This document shows, in pieces, positions 42,251-51,907 of a DNA stretch of 64,000 nucleotides (position 1 is its first letter; every line of letters begins with the position of its first letter). Both the position numbers and the translations under genes were made by a program. The DNA is taken from NCBI GenBank assembly GCA_030614915.1, contig JAUXAG010000003.1:62001-126000 (forward strand), in the 5' to 3' direction. This stretch comes from Actinomycetes bacterium. GTDB lineage: Bacteria; Planctomycetota; Phycisphaerae; JAACET01. Under the pieces are notes generated by a model. The model saw only the letters and a program-made list of their open reading frames with translations, had not been told where the DNA came from and did not search any database.

Positions 42251-44995
42251 CTATTGTGCCGGGGGGTATTTGACGAGTTCGGGCTTGGGTGTGGTGACGC
42301 AGATGAGATGGTGACGGGAGAGGTATTTTTTGCCGACACGCTTTACGTCGTCCAGGCTGACCCGGTTGATCCGCTGGGATAGAGTCTGAGAGTGCTCATA
42401 GCCCAAGCCGTAGAGCTCGTCCAGGGCGGCAGCGGCGGCCCGGTCGGCGTTGGTCTGGCGATTGATGAGCTCCACGGCAATGATGAGACCCTTGGCCCGG
42501 GCGAGTTCTTCGGTGGTGAATTCGCCGGCGGCGGCCTTGGCGAAGTTTCGCTCCAGGGCCTCGATGACCTCGTTGACCTTTTCCGGCTCACAGGCGGCAT
42601 AGGCGGCGAAGTAGCCAGGTACCAGGCCGCTGAACTCGTAAGCGTGGACTACATAGACCAGTTTGCGCTTCCGAAGCTCCTCGTGCAGCCATCCTCCGGG
42701 CATGTAGTAGCCGGAGATGATGGTGTCGAGGACCTTCAAGGCCATGCAGTCCTCGGTTTCGGTGAGGACGGTACCGGGAAAGGCAACCATTACGGTGGCT
42801 ATGCTTTTGGTGGTCTGCTCGACGGCCAAACGATTGCTGTCAAAAGACTCAGGGGGCAAGTAAGGAATGGTCATTTTGTCGCCGGCCGGCAGGCGGGAGA
42901 AGTACTGGCGGATGAGCTTGCAGGCCTGGGACGGATCGAAATCGCCGTATATAGCCAGGACGGCGTTGCCGGCCACGGCGAGGCGGCGATGATGGGCAGA
43001 TAAGTCCTGGGGGCCGACCTTTTTGATCACCTCGGCGAATCCTGTGGGCAGACGCTTGTAAGGCGAGGTGCTGAAGAATTGATCGCGGAAGAACAAGGAC
43101 ATCTGACTGTGCCAGTTTTCCTTGAGAGCAGCTATGTCGGCCAAGAGCTGAGGACGAAGCTTGGCCATTTCGATGGGGTCGAAGGTGGGCTCGGTGACTA
43201 CTTGGGCAAAGATGTCCAAGGCTTCGGGGAAATCTTCCTTGAGGACCTGCCCGAGGTAATAAAGAGTGTTTTTGCCTGAAGCAGCTGCAATCTGGCCGCC
43301 ACGCGAGTCGAAGAAGGATTCTATCTGGTCAGCGGTGAGCTTCCTGGTGCCCTTTAGGCAGGTGCGGGCGGTGAATCGGCCAATCCCGTTGTTCTCGGCG
43401 GTTTCAGCCAGCAGTCCGCCGCGGAAATATATCTGCATGGAGACCAGGGGTACAGCCCTGCTGGGCCGAAGGACCACTCGTAAGCCGTTATCGAGAACGA
43501 ACATTCTGGGTGAATCCGGGGCGACTTGGCCAATAGTTACAGTCTTCTCGGTCGGGGTGAGGTCCTTGGGCAGAAGCATGGTCAGGCAGAGCTTGTTGGG
43601 ATCAAGATACATGCGGGCGACTTCTTGTATCTGCTCGGCGGTAACCTTCTGGATTTCGCTGACGTATCTGTCGGAGAAGTGTGGATTGCCGGTGGACAAG
43701 AGGTCCCTGCCGATTTGGTCAGCTTGGCCCTCAACGGTCTGCAGAGGGACAATGTAATCTGCGATCGTCTGCCGTTTGGCTTTGGCGAGCTCTTCTTCGG
43801 TTACGCCCTTTTGGATGAGAAGGTCGAGCTCGTCGGCGATGGCCCGGCGGGCGGGTTTGAGCTTGGCAGGATCAATGCGGGCCTGAATGACGAAAGAGCC
43901 AGGGTAAAGGGGGGGCGTGGCCGAGTAGGAACTGATGCCCAGAACCAGCGAGGCGTCACTCTTGAGTCGTTTGACCAGACGCGAACTTTCGCCCCTGGTG
44001 AGAATATAAGACAGGGTGTCCAGGGCGTAAAGATCGGGATGGGTCAGCTTGATAGAGGGATAAGCCCAACTGATCAGGGCGTGGGGAATGTCGCGGTACT
44101 GAATGCGAGTGCGTGGGCTGCTGGGCGGCAAGTCGGCGGGCATGACAACCGGCGGAAGGACCCGGCGAGAAAAGCCGGCAAATTTCTGGGCTACTATCGC
44201 TAGAGCCTTACGCGAATCGATGTCACCGACGATGCTGATGATTACGTTTTGGGGGACATAACGTCGGCGATAATAGTCCAGCAGGTCGTCTCTGGTAACG
44301 GCGGCGAGGGTGGGGACATGGCCGATAATTGGAAAGGCGGCGGGGTGCCGGCCGTAACGATTCTCAGCGGCAAGGTTGTAAAGCACGCGGTGTGGTTCGT
44401 CCGCGCCTTTTTCGATCTCGCGCTGAACCACGCCGTGCTCGCGGGCGACCGATTCGGGATCCAACAGGGGATGCGTAATCCAGTCGGCCAGCAGTTCGAC
44501 GGCAATATCCGCCCGCTCGGCGGGAACGGTTAAATGATAGCAAGTCTGACTGCGGCTGGTATAGGCGTTGGAGACGGCTCCGATCTTTTCGACGAGCAAC
44601 TGCGACTCGTCCTCAGTGCGCTTAGGGGTGGCTCCGCCGTGGAGGAGGTGCTCGAAGATGTGGCTGAGTCCGGCGCCGAGGTGGTCGCCCTCGTGGATGG
44701 AGCCGGTGGCTACGTATAAACGCACAGCTACGACCGGGTTGGTGTGGTTTTCCTTAATGGCCACCTGCATGCCGTTGGACAGGGTGGCAACGATTTCTTC
44801 GGGGGCACTGATCAGCCAGGACTCGACAGTCAGCGGCGGAGGCGGCGCTTGAACTGTAGGTTCGGGCGATGGCGGTGCTTGTTGGGCGGGGGTGCTGTCT
44901 GATTGGGCAAGAATGGGCCAGGTAACACATCCAAGCAAGGCCAAGAGTATGATGCCGGTCAATAGGGCGGACCGCTTGGGATGATTAGAGACCAT
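42251..44995 (-). CDS. M16 family zinc peptidase, exported
   Basis: HIFEHLLHGG (HxxEH), duplicated M16 domains, N-terminal hydrophobic signal; start at ATG 44995. Confidence 0.88.
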   Translation of the reverse strand: MVSNHPKRSALLTGIILLALLGCVTWPILAQSDSTPAQQAPPSPEPTVQAPPPPLTVESWLISAPEEIVATLSNGMQVAIKENHTNPVVAVRLYVATGSIHEGDHLGAGLSHIFEHLLHGGATPKRTEDESQLLVEKIGAVSNAYTSRSQTCYHLTVPAERADIAVELLADWITHPLLDPESVAREHGVVQREIEKGADEPHRVLYNLAAENRYGRHPAAFPIIGHVPTLAAVTRDDLLDYYRRRYVPQNVIISIVGDIDSRKALAIVAQKFAGFSRRVLPPVVMPADLPPSSPRTRIQYRDIPHALISWAYPSIKLTHPDLYALDTLSYILTRGESSRLVKRLKSDASLVLGISSYSATPPLYPGSFVIQARIDPAKLKPARRAIADELDLLIQKGVTEEELAKAKRQTIADYIVPLQTVEGQADQIGRDLLSTGNPHFSDRYVSEIQKVTAEQIQEVARMYLDPNKLCLTMLLPKDLTPTEKTVTIGQVAPDSPRMFVLDNGLRVVLRPSRAVPLVSMQIYFRGGLLAETAENNGIGRFTARTCLKGTRKLTADQIESFFDSRGGQIAAASGKNTLYYLGQVLKEDFPEALDIFAQVVTEPTFDPIEMAKLRPQLLADIAALKENWHSQMSLFFRDQFFSTSPYKRLPTGFAEVIKKVGPQDLSAHHRRLAVAGNAVLAIYGDFDPSQACKLIRQYFSRLPAGDKMTIPYLPPESFDSNRLAVEQTTKSIATVMVAFPGTVLTETEDCMALKVLDTIISGYYMPGGWLHEELRKRKLVYVVHAYEFSGLVPGYFAAYAACEPEKVNEVIEALERNFAKAAAGEFTTEELARAKGLIIAVELINRQTNADRAAAAALDELYGLGYEHSQTLSQRINRVSLDDVKRVGKKYLSRHHLICVTTPKPELVKYPPAQ

Positions 44996-45114
44996 TGTGA
45001 TTCTCCGCAAAAAAACCGGATAAGCAAACTTCTGTCTGGGTCTGCGACACTGCCCATCATGCCTGATTTGGCTGGGAGTTGCAGCCCCAGCGAGGACTGA
45101 AAACTCCAAACTCC

Positions 45115-46377
45115 CTAATATTTCGAGCTGCGAGGCGATTGTGTCTGTTTCATGAGCCAAGTCATGCCGTTTCGGATATTACCATAAGGATTACCACGCC
45201 AGCCGTGGCCTCCTTTGTAAGTCTCTAGCCTGACCAAAGCACCAACACCTGTTAAATCAACCTTCGCTTGTTTTGCATGGCTGAAAGGACAAATTTTATC
45301 CTGAGGAGAATGTAGCAGATAATAAATGTGGCCCTTGGCGGTATCAAGCGGTGGCAGCCAATTACGGCGGAAAACCGACATCGCAACAAAAGAACCTCTA
45401 ACTGCTGTGTTTTTCTGTAGCGAAATGGCATATGCAGCCGGGCCACTCGACGACCAACTTAAGGTGAAAATGTTTCTATCATTGATCTTATGTCGCTTCT
45501 TGACATCATTGATAACTGCCTCGACAAAATCCTCCGTAGCAAACTTCTGACCAATGGTTGGGTGAATTCTCGTCGGCCATACGATCTTCTGCTTCTTATG
45601 CCATTTGAAGGCCACTGGCTGAGCGACAAGGAAACTCTTACCCAGAGCATGTTTGTATATCCGTCGAACAAAAGGATGGAAATTTGCTCCTCCTCCGCCT
45701 CCCGGCATGATGACCACCAGATTGTAGCCTTTGGGGGGAGCTTCTGCGTTCTTTCCCGCTCCGATTAGAAAATAGCGCATTCTCCGATTATTGTTGACGG
45801 TCAAATCGAGGCTTGGAATATCCGCCACATCTTTCAAGGCCTCTTCGTTTACTCGTCCATTTTTATGCTGTTTCAAAACAACAGAACGTTGGCGAAGTTG
45901 ATCTGAAGGAACGACTTGTTCTACTGGAAGATCACCATGTTTCTCATACCACTGTGCGTAAGCCTGCGGCCTTCCGGAAAAATCTTCGAGGGCATACTCC
46001 TTTACATATGCGGCGGCATACTGTCTTACTTTTTCGTCCCTATCAGACATTCCCAAATGGAGAATCTTCAAAACACGGGGGTGCTTCTTTGGCCGAAGAC
46101 TCTTCCCGAAATGAAAGGCCTTTAGTAGGCCACGCTTTACCTGGAAGTCTGTCAATTCCGGCCATGCGGCTTCCATCACCTTCAAAGCAAAGTCGGGATC
46201 TAGCTTGACTAGTTCGGGCCCAACCCTGAAAGCGGCTGCCTTATGACCCTCTAACGTTTTCAGTCGTTCAAGCCAACTTTCAAGAGGAACAGATGCGTCA
46301 TTCGCAGAAACACATTGTGGGACAAGGCACCCTATCAAGATCAATAAAGCTACTACTGTGATTGATTCTCTGGTCAC
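45115..46377 (-). CDS. Alpha/beta hydrolase-like exported protein
   Basis: YNLVVIMPGGGGG...FTLSWSSSGPAAYAISL...GGHGW; N-terminal signal peptide. Confidence 0.6.
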   Translation of the reverse strand: MTRESITVVALLILIGCLVPQCVSANDASVPLESWLERLKTLEGHKAAAFRVGPELVKLDPDFALKVMEAAWPELTDFQVKRGLLKAFHFGKSLRPKKHPRVLKILHLGMSDRDEKVRQYAAAYVKEYALEDFSGRPQAYAQWYEKHGDLPVEQVVPSDQLRQRSVVLKQHKNGRVNEEALKDVADIPSLDLTVNNNRRMRYFLIGAGKNAEAPPKGYNLVVIMPGGGGGANFHPFVRRIYKHALGKSFLVAQPVAFKWHKKQKIVWPTRIHPTIGQKFATEDFVEAVINDVKKRHKINDRNIFTLSWSSSGPAAYAISLQKNTAVRGSFVAMSVFRRNWLPPLDTAKGHIYYLLHSPQDKICPFSHAKQAKVDLTGVGALVRLETYKGGHGWRGNPYGNIRNGMTWLMKQTQSPRSSKY

Positions 46378-46472
46378 TGACTATCTCTCTTTATGTAAAT
46401 CTGCTATCGATGAAATACTGCTCCATTTTCTTCGGTAATGCCCTACTGCCCCGAGTTCGCGGGGATTGAATA

Positions 46473-48389
46473 CTAATCAATCCGCACGCTGGGAAACAAG
46501 TCTGCGTCCATGTGGGGCAGGAACATGGCAAAGGTGTACTGGTCCATAAAGTCGGGGTCGAGATTGAGCTGGATGACCTTGGGTGTGGTTACGAGTTCGT
46601 CGGCTTCGGCGCGGAGCTTGGAGTCAACCAGGGCCAGGAAGGCGCCGCCGAGTGAGCCGTTGCCGATAAAGTGATAGCGATCCAGGGGTATGTCGGGCAA
46701 GAGTCCGATGGTAACGGCGTTGGCCAAATTGATGTGCCGGGCGAAGGCCCCGGCCAGGTAGACCTTGCGGAGGTCCTGGGCTTTTTTGCCGACGTTCTTG
46801 AGCAGGATGCAAATACCGGCGAAGATCACGGCCTTGGCTTGCAATAAAGCTTCAATGTCCTTTTCAGTGATAACGATGTCGGTTTTGGCGTCCTCGGTCT
46901 GCTCGGCGGGAACGAGGATGAATTCGGTAACTTGCGACTTGTCGGGCAGTGTTGTCCTGCGGACGTAGGGGCTCGAATCGAGCAGGTCGGGGTTGATTCG
47001 GCCGGTCTTGCCGAGCAGTCCGCTGCGCAGGGCCTGGGCGAGAAAATCGATCAGGGCTGAGCCGCAAATGCCCACGGGCTTTTCGTCGCCGATGACCTGG
47101 TAGGTGGTTTCGAGGGATTTTGGATCGATGCTCAGCGACTCGATGGCCCCGGCGGAGGCCCGCATGCCAAAGCTCAGGCCGGAGCCCTCAAAGGCTGGGC
47201 CGGCGGGTGTGGCACAGGCCCAGCAGCCTTGGCTGGAACCGAGGCAGAGCTCGGCGTTTGTGCCGATGTCGACCATGAGAGACAACTCATCCGCTCGGTG
47301 GGTTCCGCAGAGCAGCAGGTCGGCGGTGATGTCGGGACCGACGTAGGCAGCGATGGCGGGGAGTGTGTCCACTCGGGCGCGGGGATGGATTCTCAGGCCG
47401 ACCTCCGAGCCGGTCAAAGGCCCCGGGTCGCCGGCGACGGGCTCAAAGGGCAAGCGCCCGATGCTGGTGGGATCCAAACCCAGGAATAGATGCATCATAA
47501 CCGTGTTGCCGGCGATGCAGGCCAAAGGGATGTCGGTGGGCTCAAGATTGTGACTTCGGAGCAAGAGTCCGATAAGTCGATTGATGGTGTCGTCGACAAT
47601 GAGTCTGCGCAGTTGAGCCAGACGCTGGGGCGAAGAGGCAAAGCTGATTCGCGAGGCCACGTCCGCAGAGCAGGAAACTTGCTGATTATATGACGAAACT
47701 GCATCGATGATTCGGGGCTCGCCGGCTAAGTCAACCAAGGCGACGACCACCGTGGTAGTGCCGATGTCAATGGCCAGGGCCAATCTGGTGAGGGCAGCGT
47801 CGGCAGGGCAAACGTCAATGAGCTCCCAAGAGTTCGCAGCTCGGACGAGTCTGAGTGATACTTCTAAATCAGATTCATCTTTGTCGAACACGCTGGGCAA
47901 AGTGCGGAGCAGTTTGAGAGAGGCAGTGACCGGTGCGTCCAGGGCTGACTGGGCTTGGAGCTGGCGGCAAATGCGTTCGAAGTGGCCAGCGGAGTCCTCC
48001 AGTTCGGGCGGGGGGAGCTTGAGGCTGAGCACTCGCAGGGGCGGATCGGGCTGAGGTGTTTTGGTAAGGTCGAAGTCGATCAGGACCTTTTCGCCGGTCT
48101 CTACCAGGCTGCGATGAGGGACGAAAACAGTGAACTCCTCGCTGGTAGCGATAGTCTGACAAGCCATGACCCTGACTCGTCGGCCGGGGCCGGGTCGGAG
48201 GACTTCGCCTGTGACTGAACGGAATTCTCCGGAGATCAGGTCCACGGCACAGCCGTTGCAGAGGCCGTGCCCGCCGCATTTGGTGTTCAGGACGATATCG
48301 GCCAACAAAGCGGTGTCTGAAATCAAAGATTCATCCGGGGCATCTACACTGAGCGAGTGGGAATCAAAGCGGAAGGTGGCCTTGGGCAC
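46473..48389 (-). CDS. 2Fe-2S/ASKHA protein, RACo-like (DUF4445)
   Basis: TKCGGHGLCNGCAVDLISGE ferredoxin motif; ALAIDIGTTTVVVALVDL; DIGTNAELCLG. Confidence 0.85.
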   Translation of the reverse strand: MPKATFRFDSHSLSVDAPDESLISDTALLADIVLNTKCGGHGLCNGCAVDLISGEFRSVTGEVLRPGPGRRVRVMACQTIATSEEFTVFVPHRSLVETGEKVLIDFDLTKTPQPDPPLRVLSLKLPPPELEDSAGHFERICRQLQAQSALDAPVTASLKLLRTLPSVFDKDESDLEVSLRLVRAANSWELIDVCPADAALTRLALAIDIGTTTVVVALVDLAGEPRIIDAVSSYNQQVSCSADVASRISFASSPQRLAQLRRLIVDDTINRLIGLLLRSHNLEPTDIPLACIAGNTVMMHLFLGLDPTSIGRLPFEPVAGDPGPLTGSEVGLRIHPRARVDTLPAIAAYVGPDITADLLLCGTHRADELSLMVDIGTNAELCLGSSQGCWACATPAGPAFEGSGLSFGMRASAGAIESLSIDPKSLETTYQVIGDEKPVGICGSALIDFLAQALRSGLLGKTGRINPDLLDSSPYVRRTTLPDKSQVTEFILVPAEQTEDAKTDIVITEKDIEALLQAKAVIFAGICILLKNVGKKAQDLRKVYLAGAFARHINLANAVTIGLLPDIPLDRYHFIGNGSLGGAFLALVDSKLRAEADELVTTPKVIQLNLDPDFMDQYTFAMFLPHMDADLFPSVRID

Positions 48390-48546
48390 AGCAAAGTCCC
48401 TTAGGTGGTAACTACTGAAAGGTTCAAGAATAACCGTTTCATATCATATCCCTTTGGAAGGGCAGAAGGCAAGGCTGTGTTTGGACCCTTCGGATTTTAG
48501 AAGTAGGGACTTGCAAATTGTGGAATAAGGCTTAAACTTGGGACTT

Positions 48547-50043
48547 ATGGCAAAGAAATCTGCATCGGGCTCTAAAAAGGTTGCTAAGACCGGCAAGCCG
48601 TCAGCGTTGATCGATACGCGTGTAATTTACTGCGGGGACAACCTTGAACAATTGAAGAAGCTGCCCGAAAACAGCGTTGATCTCATTTATATTGATCCGC
48701 CTTTTAACTCCAACCGCAACTACGAGATCTTCTGGGGCGAGACCAAAGAAAAACGCTCCTTCGAAGATCGCCACGCCTCGACACAGGCCTATATCGAGTT
48801 TATGCGGCCTCGGTGTGTCGCACTGCGTCGCGTTCTAAAGAAAACCGGCTCGTTTTATTATCACTGCGATTGGCACGCCTCACACTACGTCAAGATAATG
48901 CTTGACCAGATATTCAGCGAAAACCAGTTTCATACAGAAATCATTTGGCGAAGAACGAACGCCAAGGGATTGGCATTCAAATCCTTTCCCACCAACCATG
49001 ATTCCCTTTTTTACTACACAAAGACCAATAAATATACCTTCAATCGCCAGTATTTGCCACACGATGAAAAATATGTCGAAGACTTTTACAAGTATATTGA
49101 CCCAGAAACCGGACGCAAATATCAACTAGCTGATTTGACAAATCCTAACAGAAACAGGCCGAATCTAACCTACGAGTTCCTTGGTGTGAAGCGAGTCTGG
49201 CGTTGGACAAAAGAACGGATGCAAAAAGCATATGACAAGGGCGTAGTCGTTCAAGCCAAAAAAGGTGCGGTTCCTCGCTTGAAGCGGTACTTAGATGAGC
49301 AGGAAGGAATCCCGGTCGATAGCATATGGTCAGATATACCGCCGATTCAGTCACAATCCGAAGAACGGCTTGGTTATCCAACACAGAAGCCATTGGCCTT
49401 GCTTGACCGTATAACAAAAACATCCAGCAACCCTAATGATATTGTTCTGGATGCATTTTGCGGATGTGGGACGGCGCTGGTCGCCGCTGAAAATCTTAGC
49501 CGGCAGTGGATAGGCATAGATATATCGCCTACCGCCTGTCGGGTAATGGCCAAGCGATTGCGTCGCGTGTGCGGGATGAGAGAGGACGAAAAGCTCTGGC
49601 GTATTGGGCGTGGATTTGTTGTGCGAGATCTGCCGTGGACTGAAAAGCAGCTTCGCAAGATTCCGCCGTTTGAATTTGAGAACTGGGCCGTTATAGCGCT
49701 GGGTGGTATTCCCAATAAGGCACAGGTCGGCGATATGGGGATCGATGGGCGTATTTATCCGGTATCTGCTATGCCGAAAAAGAAAAAAGATGAGCTGGCC
49801 TTTATGGACGTCTGGTATCCCATACAGGTCAAGCAGAAAGACAAGACCGGCAGGCCGGATATCGATCTATTCGAGACGGCGATGATGCGCCAAGACCGCA
49901 CGAAAGGATTCTTCGTCTCATTCGATTACTCCAGAGATGCGATGGCTGAGATACAGGCCTTCTTCAAAAGGAGCGGCAAGACCATCATTCCCTTGACTGT
50001 AAAAGAGATTCTCGAAGAACAAATCGCCCACAAGTTAGCATAA
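48547..50043 (+). CDS. Site-specific DNA methyltransferase with C-terminal Mrr-like endonuclease domain
   Basis: LIYIDPPFNSNRNYEIFWGE, VLDAFCGCGTALVAAE; C-term GIDGRIYPV...YPIQVKQKDKTGRPDIDLFETAM. Confidence 0.85.
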   Translation: MAKKSASGSKKVAKTGKPSALIDTRVIYCGDNLEQLKKLPENSVDLIYIDPPFNSNRNYEIFWGETKEKRSFEDRHASTQAYIEFMRPRCVALRRVLKKTGSFYYHCDWHASHYVKIMLDQIFSENQFHTEIIWRRTNAKGLAFKSFPTNHDSLFYYTKTNKYTFNRQYLPHDEKYVEDFYKYIDPETGRKYQLADLTNPNRNRPNLTYEFLGVKRVWRWTKERMQKAYDKGVVVQAKKGAVPRLKRYLDEQEGIPVDSIWSDIPPIQSQSEERLGYPTQKPLALLDRITKTSSNPNDIVLDAFCGCGTALVAAENLSRQWIGIDISPTACRVMAKRLRRVCGMREDEKLWRIGRGFVVRDLPWTEKQLRKIPPFEFENWAVIALGGIPNKAQVGDMGIDGRIYPVSAMPKKKKDELAFMDVWYPIQVKQKDKTGRPDIDLFETAMMRQDRTKGFFVSFDYSRDAMAEIQAFFKRSGKTIIPLTVKEILEEQIAHKLA

Positions 50044-50171
50044 AACCTATAGGTTAATTAGTGGCAGGCGACTATTGAAGAAGCAGCGGGAACTTGTTGT
50101 ACTGGATAAAGAAGTCTGTGTTTGGCCTTTTATACAGACTGTGTAATCATTGTTGAGCGAAAAAGGAAACT

Positions 50172-51110
50172 ATGGCGATATTCAATTTATTTTCAAAGCG
50201 TCAAAAACGCCTTCGAGGTGAAGTACCTGACGTTTATACATACGACAATATTCCATACGCATTACGAGTTCAGATTGTCCATATCTTGACCGGTTCTCTA
50301 GGCAGTGAAAATGAATACTGTGGAGGCAATGAAGACGTATGGCGTCTTTATAAATATATTGTTGACAGCCTATGCCGCGAATACGGCGTTTTCTACTTGG
50401 GTGAGAAAGTGTATGGTGAACGGAATTATAGGATTGAATTATTTAATTTTATTCTAAAAGAGCACAACATAGAACAAGTTTTAGACGCGGTAGAACGCTC
50501 CTTTCATGTCCTAGACAAACTTTGTCGAGAATATACATACAGAAGGCTAAGGAACGCCTCGAAAAACATTGATGATGCAATAAGTGAGCTGAACTCAAGA
50601 TTTAAAGAACATGGAATCGGGTTTCAGTTTGAGGAAGGAGAGATTATTCGAGTTGATTCTCAGCTTTTGCACACAGAAGCAGTCAAACCTGCGTTAAGCC
50701 TTCTAAGTAAAGAAGAATATGCAGGTGCTCAGGAAGAGTTTTTGAATGCATACGAGCATTTTCGTCACGGAAAACACAAAGAAGCATTAAATGACGCACT
50801 GAAGTCTTTTGAGAGCACTATGAAAGTAATTTGTGACAAACAAGGTTGGTCTTACGATCCGAAAGCTACAAGCAAGAACTTAATTGATATCTGCTACCAA
50901 CAGGGCCTAATTCCCCCGTTTTGGCAACAGCACATGGCGGCACTCAGAAGTCTACTAGAAGGTGGAGTACCAACGGGCCGGAATATACTAAGTGCTCACG
51001 GCCAAGGAGCTACGCCGAAAAAAGTCCCAGATCACATTGTATCTTACATTCTGCATATGAGCGCGGCAGCGATTGTTTTTCTGGTGAAGTCAGAACAAAG
51101 TTTAAAATAA
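50172..51110 (+). CDS. AbiJ N-terminal-domain-4-like protein
   Basis: MAIFNLFSKRQKRLRGEVPDVYTYDNIPYALRVQIVHIL; C-terminal GRNILSAHGQG. Confidence 0.6.
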   Translation: MAIFNLFSKRQKRLRGEVPDVYTYDNIPYALRVQIVHILTGSLGSENEYCGGNEDVWRLYKYIVDSLCREYGVFYLGEKVYGERNYRIELFNFILKEHNIEQVLDAVERSFHVLDKLCREYTYRRLRNASKNIDDAISELNSRFKEHGIGFQFEEGEIIRVDSQLLHTEAVKPALSLLSKEEYAGAQEEFLNAYEHFRHGKHKEALNDALKSFESTMKVICDKQGWSYDPKATSKNLIDICYQQGLIPPFWQQHMAALRSLLEGGVPTGRNILSAHGQGATPKKVPDHIVSYILHMSAAAIVFLVKSEQSLK

Positions 51111-51192
51111 TTCATGCCGTCTGGCCGCCTGAACAGTGCGAAAGTTTACGGGCTAGATAAGTGTTGTATAATATTATGTTAGGAATCCTGAT

Positions 51193-51645
51193 ATGGAATT
51201 AGAGTTTTCAACGCTTGTTGGAAGATTTATACATTATTGTGGAGCCTTAGAATTATTGACAAATAAAGCCATTAAGTCTTTTTCCTCTGATGCCATCCTC
51301 GCAGCAGAGGCTACTAAGTCTCCACTCGCCATACGCATAAACGTTTTACGTAATCTGCTACGTGACCGTTCAGACCTCAATGAAGGTGATATTGATTCCT
51401 TATGCAAAGAGCTCCATAAACTACGGGAGAAAAGAAACGCTGTTGCCCACAATCCGATAGTATCACAGGATCCTAGTGGATCTGCCTCAGATGCAATCCT
51501 TATGGTAAGGCATACGCCAGAGGGTGTCGAGGTTGGCGAGCTAATGTCACATAGTGAGCTGGCCAGCCTAGTTGAACGGACGAGCAAACTACTGATAAGG
51601 TTCGCTAAGTTAATTCCATCTGCTGCAAAGATAACATACGGGTGA
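51193..51645 (+). CDS. HEPN-like small protein
   Basis: LREKRNAVAHNP (RxxxxH). Confidence 0.5.
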   Translation: MELEFSTLVGRFIHYCGALELLTNKAIKSFSSDAILAAEATKSPLAIRINVLRNLLRDRSDLNEGDIDSLCKELHKLREKRNAVAHNPIVSQDPSGSASDAILMVRHTPEGVEVGELMSHSELASLVERTSKLLIRFAKLIPSAAKITYG

Positions 51646-51718
51646 ACTCGGACGGCCTAAAAAGCCGCAGGTGAGCCCTAGCGTTACGTTGAATTCTGAG
51701 GAAGGGGGCCTAAAGCCT

Positions 51719-51900
51719 GGATTGCCGCGGCCTACGGCCTCGCAATGACATAAAAGAAAGCGGGAATGATGGCTGACGGTGTCTGGATCCCGGCCTGCGC
51801 CGGGATGACAGAAAAGAGGCGGGGATGACAAGAAAAGATGGATTACTGCTAAAGCAGTGATAAGAGGCCACGTCGGTCTTCGGCCTTCTCGCAATGACGG
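51719..51900 (-). repeat. Palindromic repeat cluster (three elements)
   Basis: ggattgccgcggcctacggcctcgcaatgaca; ggatcccggcctgcgccgggatgaca; ggattactgctaaagcagtgataagaggccacgtcggtcttcggccttctcgcaatgacgg. Confidence 0.85.
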
Positions 51901-51907
51901 AAGAGCA

